Position numbers and translations under genes: made by a program. From NCBI GenBank assembly GCA_029861705.1, contig JAOTYW010000002.1, forward strand, positions 1 to 36,285: 36,285 nt of DNA, read 5' to 3'. This stretch comes from Flavobacteriaceae bacterium (GTDB lineage Bacteria; Bacteroidota; Bacteroidia; Flavobacteriales; Flavobacteriaceae). The notes under the pieces are model-generated. The model worked only from the letters and a program-made list of their open reading frames with translations, did no database searches and had not been told where the DNA came from. Shown piece after piece: positions 1-9,801 of the stretch; positions within the stretch are counted from its first letter, which is position 1, and each line of letters begins with the position of its first letter.

Positions 1-888
1 AAAATCCAATTCCTCAACGCGGTGGGCTTCATTGGCCCCGTAAATAATTTGAGGTGGACTGTCTATATCCGGGATCTTAAGTAATTTTCCTTTTCGGGTC
101 CCAATGATGAATGCGTCCTTTTGATCAGCATGGATTGAAGTAACCAGATCACCGTCTATTGCAATTTTCTTATACAGCCGAGGGGTATTCCGATTAATGG
201 TATAGACACGAAGTGCATCGCCGCCCACTAAAAGTCGATCCTTATGAAGCAATAAGCTATGCCCATTTCTGATATCCAGTTTTTTTTCAAAGGAATCAGC
301 AGATTTGTCAAAGTAAAACAAACCTTCCAGCGGACTCAGCACCCAAATTCCACCACTGGAATCTTCCTGTATGGCAAGCTTTTGCGCTTCTTTTGATTCG
401 GAAAACTTATAAGTCCTAAAACCATCTTTTTGTAACCTGCCAATGCTGTGATTGGATTGGCTCAGCCAGATCTCCCGGTCTTTAGCCAGTACAAAATCAT
501 TGGGATAGAAGGGAAGCTCAGGGTTTTCATTGATAGTGCCTTCCAACAGGGGACTCACCTCGGGATTGGCAAGCAGATCTTTCACTTGAAAGACACCCAT
601 ATCATTGACAAAAAAGAGATCATCTTCATAAGCATGCAACTGATAAATGAATTGACTCTGGGTATGCAGGCTATGCTTGTCAAAATGGACGCCATCGAAG
701 CGATATAAACCACTTGAGCTACCAATCCATACATAGCCCTTGTTGTCCTGTATCACGGTAGAAACCTGGTCAAAAGGTGCGCCGGAGTCGGCATTATATT
801 GTACATACCCATATTGTTGTGCGCTTAGTTGAAAACATATACCACACAAACAAGAAAAGAAGATTACAACGCTGAATTTTCCTGGCAT
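1..888 (-). CDS. Reg_prop (two-component regulator propeller) ligand-binding sensor protein, N-terminal part, truncated by window edge
   Basis: Open frame read by hand from ATG at 888 to the window edge: MPGKFSVVIFFSCLCGICFQLSAQQYGYVQYNADSGAPFDQVSTVIQDNKGYVWIGSSSGLYRFDG..., a signal peptide then a typical Reg_prop repeat. Not in the ORF track because it runs off the edge. Confidence 0.85.
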   Translation of the reverse strand, partial: MPGKFSVVIFFSCLCGICFQLSAQQYGYVQYNADSGAPFDQVSTVIQDNKGYVWIGSSSGLYRFDGVHFDKHSLHTQSQFIYQLHAYEDDLFFVNDMGVFQVKDLLANPEVSPLLEGTINENPELPFYPNDFVLAKDREIWLSQSNHSIGRLQKDGFRTYKFSESKEAQKLAIQEDSSGGIWVLSPLEGLFYFDKSADSFEKKLDIRNGHSLLLHKDRLLVGGDALRVYTINRNTPRLYKKIAIDGDLVTSIHADQKDAFIIGTRKGKLLKIPDIDSPPQIIYGANEAHRVEELDF

Positions 889-1044
889 CAGTAACTAATA
901 TAGGAAAATTCAATCCAATGCAATTGGAGATAATTAATCGATTAGTTCTTTATCAGATTTTTAAATAAAGTAGGTCCTAGGATACAAGTTCTGGATGTTG
1001 CATTTGATTTTTAGACGTATTTAAATGACGTTCTAAATCAAATA

Positions 1045-2469
1045 CTAAAATATTGTCGACGCCCACATAATCCAGGGGGTGGCCAACAGAAAGATCACTG
1101 TATTTAAAACTGTGATGACAGCGCCCTGTTTATAGATCTCCTTAGAGGGTAAAAAGCCACTCCCAACAAATAATATATTGGAACTAGACGCCTGGGGCGT
1201 GATCACGGCAAACAAGTTTGTAGAAAAGGCAAGCATAAAAGCCATTAGGGCGGCAGGTACACCTGCGCTTACAGCTACTTGTAAAAAAACAGCATATAAA
1301 GCCAATAAGTGTGCAGTCTGACTCACGAACAGGTAGTGAATCACGATATATAATACAATTAGAAAGACATAAACGGTAACCCAATTATAACCGCCGATGT
1401 AGGTGGCCAATTGCTCGCCCAGGATCTTCATAAAGCCCATGTCATTCAGGGCCGTACTCATCATATATAAAATAGCGAACCAGACATAGGTTTCGAGGGC
1501 ATCGCCTCCGCCTTCACGGATATCGTTTAAGGTGTATACATTGGCCAGGATCAAAATGGCCAGGCCAAGAAAAGCCACTATGGCCAGGTTGATGTTCAAA
1601 ACCGGGGAGAATGCCCAGAGTAGTATCATCCCAAGGAAGGTTGCTCCCATAATCCATTCTTTTGTACTCATGGGCCCCATTTCTTCCAGTCCTTTTCGCG
1701 CCATTTTGGGCGCTTCCGGGGTATGTTTATATTCTGGAGGAAAGAGTTTATATAATATCCAGGGAATGATCGCCAGGGCAATAAAACAAGGTACTGAAGC
1801 TACAAAGAACCAATTGCCAAAACTCATGTTGACGCCAAATTGAGCGCCTATGCCGGCACCCACAGGGTTGGCAGCCATACCGGTTAGCCAGAGCGCAGAA
1901 CTGATCGTCTGACCGGCAATGTAAGTCATCATCAAATAGGTGCCTGTGCGATTTCTGGCATCAGGAGTGGGTAAAGATCCCGTGTCTAAAGACAGGGCAT
2001 GGGTAATAGGATACATAATGCCAGAGCGGGCCGTATTACTGGGTATGGTGGGTCCGATAATGGTATCTGTGATCACAATGCAGTAGCCCAGGTTTAATGT
2101 CGACTTCCCAAAGCGTTGAATGAGCATAAAAGCTATGCGCCTTCCCAAGCCGGATTTAATAACCCCTTTGGCCACTAAAAAGGCCGCTAATATGAGTAAA
2201 ATAAAACTTTCAGAAAACCCGGAATAGGCTTGTTCCGGAGTGAGTACGCGGAGCATAACAGCTGCTACCAGGCCAATAATTGAGGCTGTAAAAATAGATA
2301 ATGCTTCCAGCAAAACAGCAACAATGGCTGTGATAAAGATCGCAAACAGATGCCAGGCATCGGGTGTTATATCCCAGGGAATAGGAAGATGCCAGATCGC
2401 GACACCAACGATAAGCGTTAAAATTCTTTTTAGCCAAAGTGTCCTTGGGTTAATTGATAGTGCTTCCAA
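1045..2469 (-). CDS. SLC13/DASS family anion (dicarboxylate) symporter
   Basis: 474 aa polytopic protein with DASS-like segments (GPTIPSNTARSGIMYPI, FMLAFSTNLFAVITPQASSSNILFVGSGF). Confidence 0.85.
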   Translation of the reverse strand: MEALSINPRTLWLKRILTLIVGVAIWHLPIPWDITPDAWHLFAIFITAIVAVLLEALSIFTASIIGLVAAVMLRVLTPEQAYSGFSESFILLILAAFLVAKGVIKSGLGRRIAFMLIQRFGKSTLNLGYCIVITDTIIGPTIPSNTARSGIMYPITHALSLDTGSLPTPDARNRTGTYLMMTYIAGQTISSALWLTGMAANPVGAGIGAQFGVNMSFGNWFFVASVPCFIALAIIPWILYKLFPPEYKHTPEAPKMARKGLEEMGPMSTKEWIMGATFLGMILLWAFSPVLNINLAIVAFLGLAILILANVYTLNDIREGGGDALETYVWFAILYMMSTALNDMGFMKILGEQLATYIGGYNWVTVYVFLIVLYIVIHYLFVSQTAHLLALYAVFLQVAVSAGVPAALMAFMLAFSTNLFAVITPQASSSNILFVGSGFLPSKEIYKQGAVITVLNTVIFLLATPWIMWASTIF

Positions 2470-2689
2470 ATCAGTTTCGCTTCGTTGGTATCATCAAACC
2501 CGCCTGCAGGACGGGCAGGTCCCAAAATACAAATTCCAATTACTAATACCTATCTAAAGCCAAAGTCTTTAAAAATCACCAGCAGCGATGGGTTTTTATA
2601 ATTACTTATCTTGATGCATTGGTCGGGGGAACTGTAACAATGTGTATGGATACATCGTCATTTTAAAAGTCGGCTAATTGTAATATTAA

Positions 2690-3625
2690 ATGGAAAAAGT
2701 ACTCTATTTTTTTGTACACCTGGGGATACCCATCCTCATTCTGGGTGCCTTATTTACTACGCGAGCTAAATCACGTTTAGGCTTTATACTGGCCAAAATC
2801 TTTCAGATAGGATGCCTTCTCTTTTTATTCCTATGGGGTCAATACCCGATGGTTGGATCATACTTTCTCCGATATATAATCCTGGTGGTCCTGGTCATAG
2901 TCCTTTATTCAGCTTGGCGAAAATGGACAGCTGAATTACCGCTTCTTCCCGAAAGCTGGAAGTATTGGGTAATCACGGTTATTCTCCTAGTTATCACTCC
3001 GTTTCTATTGTACTTTAATTATCAGGCAATTGCCGGATTACGGAGTAGCATAGAATCAGATGCCAACCTCGGCTTCCCCTTAAATCATGGTACCTATTAT
3101 GTGTCATCCGGAGGTACAACGGCCATTGCCAATAACCATTTTCGCAGCTACCCCAACAGCCAGCAATATGCGATAGACATTAACCAGTTAAATAGTTTCG
3201 GAAGCGTATCAGGCAATGTGCTTTCATCCTCAAGTAATAAACATCTGATATATGGACAGGCGGTATACAGCCCTTGTACAGGGATAGTGATTGAAATGAA
3301 AAATGATGTGTCTGACAATGCCACTACCAGCATGGCCGTAGACCATAATTTTGGACGCGGAAATTATATTGAAATGGAATGTGAAGATCTGATTATTTCC
3401 CTCGTCCATCTTAAAGAAGGGAGTATTATTGTAAAGTCCGGAGAGCATGTGGAGAAAGGCCAGCGCATTGCCCAGGTAGGAAATTCAGGCTTTTCCCAGG
3501 AACCGCATCTTCATATCCAGGCAGCGCGCTACCAGGCAGATTCGACACTCGTTGGCATGCCCGTAACTTTCGATGGCCAGTGGCTGGTAAGAAATATGAA
3601 ATTCACAAAAAAGAATCTGGAATAA
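2690..3625 (+). CDS. M23 (LytM-like) family metallopeptidase with N-terminal membrane helices
   Basis: N-terminal hydrophobic helices; C-terminal YSPCTGIVIEM...VEKGQRIAQVGNSGFSQEPHLHIQ typical of M23. Confidence 0.8.
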   Translation: MEKVLYFFVHLGIPILILGALFTTRAKSRLGFILAKIFQIGCLLFLFLWGQYPMVGSYFLRYIILVVLVIVLYSAWRKWTAELPLLPESWKYWVITVILLVITPFLLYFNYQAIAGLRSSIESDANLGFPLNHGTYYVSSGGTTAIANNHFRSYPNSQQYAIDINQLNSFGSVSGNVLSSSSNKHLIYGQAVYSPCTGIVIEMKNDVSDNATTSMAVDHNFGRGNYIEMECEDLIISLVHLKEGSIIVKSGEHVEKGQRIAQVGNSGFSQEPHLHIQAARYQADSTLVGMPVTFDGQWLVRNMKFTKKNLE

Positions 3626-3661
3626 CAAGCTTACTTATTTTCAACAAATTCTTTAAATGGT

Positions 3662-4528
3662 TCAACTTTTAACAGCTTTGAGCGTTAGATCAGGTTCTAT
3701 TACGGTCAGTGAAACCACTTTGTTATCCTCCAGGGTAAAATGCACTTCCACTGAAGGTGTGCCATTGTATGAAAATACATTGGGAGATTTTTGATAAAGG
3801 GCTCCACCAGATTTACCAAGTTTGCCTAAAGAAAGGTTCTTGCGCATATTGATCTTTACTGTAAAACCTTCATTTTCTCCTTCTCCATATCGATAGTCTC
3901 CAATGTAGTTTTGCCTGTCTTCCTCCGTCATTGCCAGGTCTTTCTCTTTTATATCAGCAGTACCCAATTCTTCCAGGTGGGCAATTAGGGCGTTGGAATC
4001 TGCTATTTCTGCCTCGCTTAAGGTAATGCCGTAATTAGATCTGAGCCCCGCTTTTGCGTGCCGCAACAAGCTGATGCCATGAGGTCCGGCCATAGACTCG
4101 ATGCCCGGCATTGATTCGATCATGGCTTTGACGATCTCGAATTTTCCGAACATGGCAAAAGTGAAAATATCCGGTCTGGCGCCGTGTGCTATCAGGAAAT
4201 TGGCTATGTCTCTTCTACCGACATGAGAAGCAGCACCCAGGGCGGTTTCCCAGTCCCCAAAGGCCCAGTCCCATGTGGCCCGTGCCAATTCAGGCCTTGG
4301 GCTAACCAATTCTTTAACGCGATCAAAATTAAAATGCGATACGCCTACAATTTCATTGACAATTGCATCATCTATGGAGGGATAGCGATGAAATACAGGA
4401 TCCGCGATTTCATCTTCCAACCCGCTAATCGAAGTGGCATATAATACATTGGGGATAGAAGCAGCCAATACACCAAAGATGCTGCTCTTTATCAACATTC
4501 GTCTAGAAAAGTAATTTTTAGTTTCCAT
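3662..4528 (-). CDS. Exported ankyrin-repeat-like protein
   Basis: Tat-like N-terminus (SRRMLIKSSIFGVLA); ankyrin-like segment (ALGAASHVGRRDIANFLIAHGARPDIFTFAMFGKFEIVKAMIE). Confidence 0.6.
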   Translation of the reverse strand: METKNYFSRRMLIKSSIFGVLAASIPNVLYATSISGLEDEIADPVFHRYPSIDDAIVNEIVGVSHFNFDRVKELVSPRPELARATWDWAFGDWETALGAASHVGRRDIANFLIAHGARPDIFTFAMFGKFEIVKAMIESMPGIESMAGPHGISLLRHAKAGLRSNYGITLSEAEIADSNALIAHLEELGTADIKEKDLAMTEEDRQNYIGDYRYGEGENEGFTVKINMRKNLSLGKLGKSGGALYQKSPNVFSYNGTPSVEVHFTLEDNKVVSLTVIEPDLTLKAVKS

Positions 4529-4574
4529 GCCTTTGTAGCTTTAACTCATTTACTATGATTTTCTCAGGAAGGGA

Positions 4575-5534
4575 TCATATACTTTTCAAATAGTCGATGC
4601 TTTTCTTCAAGGCGATCTCCGGTTGAATTACCATATCCTGTTCAACAAAAAAATGTTTTACGCCAGTTTTCTTCGCAATTGGTATGATGGATGATAGATC
4701 GAGGATACCGTCGCCGGCCGTAGTCATGTACGGAAATAATTCCATCCATTGGCCAGGGTCGCCTCCGTCTCCTGAAAACTGCACTTTCTCCTTCATGTCT
4801 TTGATATGCATTAAGTGATAGCGACCTGGATATGTCTCCAAATATTCAATTGGATCCGCGCCGCCTGCCGCAGTCCAATACAAATCCATTTCAAAAAATA
4901 CCACCTCCGGATCCGTTTGATCCATGATAATCGTCAAGGGAATAATTCCTTCTTTTTCAGTCAGACCATAGCCGTGATTGTGATAAGAGAACTTGAGCCC
5001 CAATTTTTTAGCCTGTTCGCCGATTGCATTAAATTCCTCCGCCACTTTTTTATATCCATCCAGCGTTTCTCTTTTATCCTGGGGTATGGCAGGTATTCCC
5101 ACATATTCAAAACCCAGTATATCGGCTGCTTCTGCCACTTGCTCCATGCGTGTATGCAAGGTTTCCATGTCTGCATGAATAGAAGGAACCCGGATGCCAT
5201 GCTCGTTTAAAATAGATCGAACCTCTTGTGGGGAATGTCCGAAAAAACCACTACCACTGAATCCCAGATTGGGCGTAATCATTTTCCAACGTTCCTTTAC
5301 TGAATCGACAGTAAAAGGAAAAGGCCCATAGAGTTCCACCTCAGTATACCCCATTTCCGAAAGCATCTTGATCCCTCCCCTAAAATCTGTTTCGAGAAGT
5401 TTAGGAATGGAGAAGAGTTGAACCCCTATATTTTCAAGAATCTTACTTTTAGAATTACCCAAAACTATTTTGGGAGATAAGGCTGCGGTAATTACTACAG
5501 CTGTTGTATTTATTAGAAAATCTCTTTTTCTCAT
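4575..5534 (-). CDS. Sugar phosphate isomerase/epimerase (xylose isomerase-like TIM barrel), exported
   Basis: IGVQLFSIPKLLE, MGYTEVELYGPF, KFSYHNHGYG, EMDLYWTAAGGADP, HIKDMK, FVEQD. Confidence 0.85.
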   Translation of the reverse strand: MRKRDFLINTTAVVITAALSPKIVLGNSKSKILENIGVQLFSIPKLLETDFRGGIKMLSEMGYTEVELYGPFPFTVDSVKERWKMITPNLGFSGSGFFGHSPQEVRSILNEHGIRVPSIHADMETLHTRMEQVAEAADILGFEYVGIPAIPQDKRETLDGYKKVAEEFNAIGEQAKKLGLKFSYHNHGYGLTEKEGIIPLTIIMDQTDPEVVFFEMDLYWTAAGGADPIEYLETYPGRYHLMHIKDMKEKVQFSGDGGDPGQWMELFPYMTTAGDGILDLSSIIPIAKKTGVKHFFVEQDMVIQPEIALKKSIDYLKSI

Positions 5535-5607
5535 GCTTATAAGTTATGCAATTTGAATCCAATTCGATGCAATATCGACTTGAGTAGGCTCAATCTGTTT
5601 ACGTTTC

Positions 5608-6729
5608 TTAAAAAAAGATACAGACTGGCGTGGGGGCGGCTATTTCTGAAATATATTCCAATTTTCCTGAATTTGTATCCCTTTTGAAAGACACGATCTT
5701 ATCAGTAAGTTGATTTGCCACTAACAGAAAGGCATTGTCGGGTGAGAGGGCAAAATTTCTTGGCCCTTCACCTCGTGTTGACTCATGTCCGATTAATGTG
5801 AGATTCCCATCTGTTCCTATTGAAAAAATGGCAATACTGTTATGTCCGCGATTAGAAGCGTACAGGAATCTGCCATCATTGGAAATATGGATATCGGCAC
5901 AGGTATTTTCTTCAGTAAAACTTTCGGGCAAGGTGGAAAAAGAAGATTTTAACGAATAGACACTGTCCTTTACAACGAGACTAACCGAAGAAGTCAGTTC
6001 ATTTACAACATAGATCCAGGGCTTTTCGGGATAAAAAGCAAGGTGCCTTGGTCCGGCACCCGGATCCATTTTTAAACTGTGCTGTGTGGCAGGGAGTAGC
6101 TTGTTTGTTCCGGTATCTATTGTGGAAAAGACCAGTTCATTTGTGCCCAGATCCACCGATATAATGATTTTCCCATCCGGATCGAACCAAGTAGAGTGCG
6201 CATGCGCTGCATCCTGTCGAGGGTGAATTCCCTTTCCGCTGTGTTGTTGTACGTCCAAAATCGGTGATAATTGGCCCTTCATATTGATCTGAAGCAAGCC
6301 AATAGTTCCGCTGGAATAATTCGCAGCTAACACCTGGCCTTTATCATTAGCAGTTACAAAGCAGGGGTGAACTCCTCCGGAGGAGGCTAGGTTGATGAGG
6401 TGCAGGCTATCCCCATCAATTTTAAAAGAACTTAGAGTGCCTTCTTCATTTTCATTGGCCGCAATGAGGTATTTCCCATCGGTACTTTTAGTCAAAAAGG
6501 AAGGATTCTCCGATGTTGCTGCCAGGCCAATTCGTTCCAATTCGCCATTCTTATGCAAGGCATAGGTATATATCCCCTCGCTTTGGGTGTTGGTATAGGT
6601 CCCTATATAAAATGTTGTTGCCATTTGACTGTTTTCCTTCCTGGTTTTTTCGGTACAGGATAAAACTAATACAGCTAATGCTATAAGGAATATTATGTTT
6701 GCTACTTTTTTCATTTCTATGATTATCAA
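5608..6729 (-). CDS. Lactonase family protein (6-phosphogluconolactonase-like beta-propeller), lipoprotein
   Basis: YIGTYTNTQSEGIYTY, HPRQDAAHAHSTWFDPDG, GAGPRHLAFYPEKPWIYVVNEL; lipobox LVLSC. Confidence 0.88.
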   Translation of the reverse strand: MIIIEMKKVANIIFLIALAVLVLSCTEKTRKENSQMATTFYIGTYTNTQSEGIYTYALHKNGELERIGLAATSENPSFLTKSTDGKYLIAANENEEGTLSSFKIDGDSLHLINLASSGGVHPCFVTANDKGQVLAANYSSGTIGLLQINMKGQLSPILDVQQHSGKGIHPRQDAAHAHSTWFDPDGKIIISVDLGTNELVFSTIDTGTNKLLPATQHSLKMDPGAGPRHLAFYPEKPWIYVVNELTSSVSLVVKDSVYSLKSSFSTLPESFTEENTCADIHISNDGRFLYASNRGHNSIAIFSIGTDGNLTLIGHESTRGEGPRNFALSPDNAFLLVANQLTDKIVSFKRDTNSGKLEYISEIAAPTPVCIFF

Positions 6730-7676
6730 GGCGATTTATTTTCCTCCTTTCTGAAGCTATCAATTCTCTCAGGGACCATCAAAAATCGGATCACATTAGG
6801 CAATATACTCAAGCCTGCCGGAAGAAGGCCTACATATTCACCATCGGCTTCAATGCCACAGGCTTCGTTGCTATCGAGTATCACTTCCTTGCTGGTGTAG
6901 TAGCTCACCTGCGGATGTTTGATCTTCACCCCTTTTTTTAAGTTACCCAGGTTTTTCAGGTATTCCCAAATGCTTACATCTCCAAATATGGCCAATTGAA
7001 ATTCCCCATTACTCAGCCTGGCATCAGGGGCCACGCAGATGGCATTCCCAAAGTAGCGACCCTTGGCTACTGCCATTTGCAGCAACTTCCCTTGCCACTC
7101 CCAGCTGCTGCTTGAGCAGCGCACCTCTTTTTTTGAGTAACTAAGGAATCCTTTTATGATATGCTTAAAGTAATTAAAACCCGGGCCGATCATGCTGGAG
7201 GATTGTGCCATGTTTTGTGCTACTTCTGCACCGAGCCCTATACCCGCAATATTGATGAAATACTTGGTTTCTTCAGTTTGCTGCAGCTCAATTTTGCCAA
7301 CGTCTATCTCCTGTATGGACTTTGACCGGATCAGATTGTCTAATTCTTCAAAGTTAGGTGAAAGTCGCGCTGTCCTGGCAAAATCATTAGCTGACCCATA
7401 GGGGAGCAGTCCTATGACTGGGTAATTACTTTGCGGGATGCTACTGCGCAAGACGCCATTGATCACTTCGTGTAAGGTGCCGTCACCGCCTACGGCAACC
7501 AAATAATCGCATCCGTTCTCAGTAGCTTCCCTGGCCAATGTGATAGCGTGTCTTTGCCTTTCAGTGTATGTGAAGTGTACACTGCCTATCACTGTTTCCC
7601 GATAAAATTGCTCTAATCCCGGGAGCACATTTGCCAGACGGTTGTTTTTGTTATTGACTACAAATACGATTTTCAT
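6726..7676 (-). CDS. Diacylglycerol/lipid kinase family protein (LCB5/YegS-like)
   Basis: VAVGGDGTLHEVINGVL and GLLPYGSANDFARTARL are signature motifs; overlaps the downstream lactonase ORF by 4 nt. Confidence 0.9.
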   Translation of the reverse strand: MKIVFVVNNKNNRLANVLPGLEQFYRETVIGSVHFTYTERQRHAITLAREATENGCDYLVAVGGDGTLHEVINGVLRSSIPQSNYPVIGLLPYGSANDFARTARLSPNFEELDNLIRSKSIQEIDVGKIELQQTEETKYFINIAGIGLGAEVAQNMAQSSSMIGPGFNYFKHIIKGFLSYSKKEVRCSSSSWEWQGKLLQMAVAKGRYFGNAICVAPDARLSNGEFQLAIFGDVSIWEYLKNLGNLKKGVKIKHPQVSYYTSKEVILDSNEACGIEADGEYVGLLPAGLSILPNVIRFLMVPERIDSFRKEENKSP

Positions 7677-7710
7677 TAAGTCATGGTTGGGTTGCCATTG
7701 TTAAAGCTGC

Positions 7711-8121
7711 CTATTGCAATACCTCGCTGATCTGTACAACCGGCTGAATATTGGTATAGTTAGGAATGTCTCCTGTGATCTGTGCTACATGGGGTGCGAA
7801 GGCATTTTGATAACTATCCAGGTTGTCAAAGTATAAATATCCTATGGCCAAATAGGGAATAACGTCATCCGGGGTACGACCGGCTAGTCCCTTGTCAATT
7901 GCATACGTATTCAATGCATTGCCCAATAGCTCTGCCACCATGGGCATGTGTTTGTCGGCATAGTAATCCATGTCGAAGGTCTTCCCTTCTGCATTCGGAT
8001 AAAGGATCGTGACTTTAGTCATCCCTTTCTTGTTTTTGGTAGAACCGACGGTGGTCTTCAGCTGGCAGCTCATATTTAGTACCATAATACTTAGGAGTAA
8101 GGCAAGAAATCCTGATTTCAT
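7711..8121 (-). CDS. EthD family protein, lipoprotein
   Basis: KVTILYPNAEGKTFDMDYYADKHMPMVAELLG is EthD-like; signal with lipobox LNMSC. Confidence 0.8.
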   Translation of the reverse strand: MKSGFLALLLSIMVLNMSCQLKTTVGSTKNKKGMTKVTILYPNAEGKTFDMDYYADKHMPMVAELLGNALNTYAIDKGLAGRTPDDVIPYLAIGYLYFDNLDSYQNAFAPHVAQITGDIPNYTNIQPVVQISEVLQ

Positions 8122-8136
8122 TTTAGTGAACTTTTG

Positions 8137-8928
8137 TTAGTTGTTCTTTAATTCCCTTTCTATAAGTTCCAGAATATTCTGAATCCGGTTTTTCAGGGAT
8201 TCGCTTTCAATATTACCAGCATTGTTTATAGAAACGGCATTGGAAATAATACCTTCCAGTCTCACTGAAGATAGAATATCCATAACAGTTGTATTCATAT
8301 TAGAATTTCCAAGATCCAGCGCAGTGTTTGCTTTATATTCATCAAGCATCCAATTTCCGTCATAATCTTCCCATAGACGGCTGAGTATTTCTCTCGTTAT
8401 GCCCAATTCATGGAGTAAAGGGCGTAATATTTGATGCGTTTGCATTTGGTGAATTCCTTCCATTTCCTGTACGGCCTTAACATCGGAAGACCAATTCGAT
8501 AAAAGATGGCGGAGGGTGTCATTTCTGATGAGACGGATATTTCCCGAGCTTATCAGATCATTTTCAATAGGTTCAAAGGTAGGATCGGGGATGATCCGAC
8601 TCAAATGAAAGATCACGCTATCCCTTTCTGCCTGGCCCGGATGATTCATTTTTTGCAGCATGAGAAGTCCCGATGAAACAATATTTCCACGCAAATGCAT
8701 TTTCGCCTCCAATTGCTTGAGATTTGCTTTGAATTCCACTTTAAGTTGTGTGAGAACAACCTGTTCCCTTTCCTTGTCTAATTGGTTTTCATTCCAGTCG
8801 TTGACCTGCAGCGCCAAAAGAATACCAATCATGACCAGGATGATCTCACCTATGGCATATTTCAAATACTTACCGGTTTTATTCTCACTTATAAGGTCGT
8901 AGCGTATTTTATTAAAGAATTTGAGCAT
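8137..8928 (-). CDS. DUF6090-like membrane-anchored protein
   Basis: N-terminus MLKFFNKIRYDLISENKTGKYLKYAIGEIILVMIGILLALQVNDWNE matches this common Bacteroidota family. Confidence 0.8.
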   Translation of the reverse strand: MLKFFNKIRYDLISENKTGKYLKYAIGEIILVMIGILLALQVNDWNENQLDKEREQVVLTQLKVEFKANLKQLEAKMHLRGNIVSSGLLMLQKMNHPGQAERDSVIFHLSRIIPDPTFEPIENDLISSGNIRLIRNDTLRHLLSNWSSDVKAVQEMEGIHQMQTHQILRPLLHELGITREILSRLWEDYDGNWMLDEYKANTALDLGNSNMNTTVMDILSSVRLEGIISNAVSINNAGNIESESLKNRIQNILELIERELKNN

Positions 8929-9046
8929 AAATATCAGTTTATTTGTCCACGCTCGCCCTTGATCCCTGCAGGGTGGTCTCCGCGAAATTTACGTTTGGCT
9001 TGCACAGCCCGGTCTGATTGTGATCACAAGCGATTGGCTGGCTGGC

Positions 9047-9589
9047 TCATACAGACTTGTCATAGGCCTCTTTGATCCAGGCCTTTAATTCATTATCGAT
9101 ATCAGCCACATCAGAAATTCTTACTCTGTGCGTGCACATAGAACCAAAAGGGCCGGAGCCTTCAAGCCTATCAGTTATGGGCGTGTCTTTTAATTTAAAG
9201 CCAAGATCGATCCTGGTTTTCGTTGCCGGTTTTATTAGTAGGAATTGCCTTTTACGGATCAAACTAACACTCGCTTTTTTGGGGGTAATGGTCACATCAA
9301 ATCCTAAAGATCTGACGTACTCAATGAGTTTTTCGTAGATAGGAAACAACCCTTCTTTGTTGGTGTACTGAGCTTGAACCAGATCTTCCGGGGCCTTATT
9401 CTCATCTTTTGATAAGGTGACGATGGTATTGGCAAAGCCGTGGGTCACGTTGTGTTCCGACTTAAGAAATTTCACTCCTTCAGAATGTTTTACGAAGGCC
9501 TTTGCTTTTAGTATTTTCTTCCATTCAGCTAAGGATTTACCTGTTTTCTCAGGCATATTGTCGATCATCGTTTTGAGTGCTGCATCCAT
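9047..9589 (-). CDS. DUF4287/DUF5655 domain-containing protein
   Basis: MPEKTGKSLAEWKKILKAK...LKSEHNVTHGFANTIV plus a DUF5655-like second half. Confidence 0.75.
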   Translation of the reverse strand: MDAALKTMIDNMPEKTGKSLAEWKKILKAKAFVKHSEGVKFLKSEHNVTHGFANTIVTLSKDENKAPEDLVQAQYTNKEGLFPIYEKLIEYVRSLGFDVTITPKKASVSLIRKRQFLLIKPATKTRIDLGFKLKDTPITDRLEGSGPFGSMCTHRVRISDVADIDNELKAWIKEAYDKSV

Positions 9590-9801
9590 AAATCAAAATT
9601 TTGAATTCAAAAAAATTACAAACTCTTAAGAAAAAAACAAAAACACGGCCATTTTACCGTGAAAACGACCCAGCCGAGAATCAAAACTTGTATATGGCGT
9701 TTTGGCAATTTTTAGTTAATCTTTTGTTTCAACTACATGTCATCAGCACGGGGCAAGAGCTTCAGATCGGCTGATTCAAACACCTTATCCTCGCTTAACT
9801 T

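Noticed and set aside
448-708. Plus-strand 86-aa ORF
   Set aside because: Antisense to the clear Reg_prop coding frame on the minus strand; no recognisable protein features.
2240-2557. Plus-strand 105-aa ORF and other antisense ORFs (1532, 4815, 5735, 8782, 9072, 15361, 18843, 19446, 22648, 35686)
   Set aside because: All lie mostly opposite well-supported minus-strand genes and read as low-information antisense translations.
9590-9801. Possible small RNA in the gap with CACGGCCATTTTACCGTG
   Set aside because: Only a short hairpin-like segment; no promoter or conserved structure could be supported by eye.
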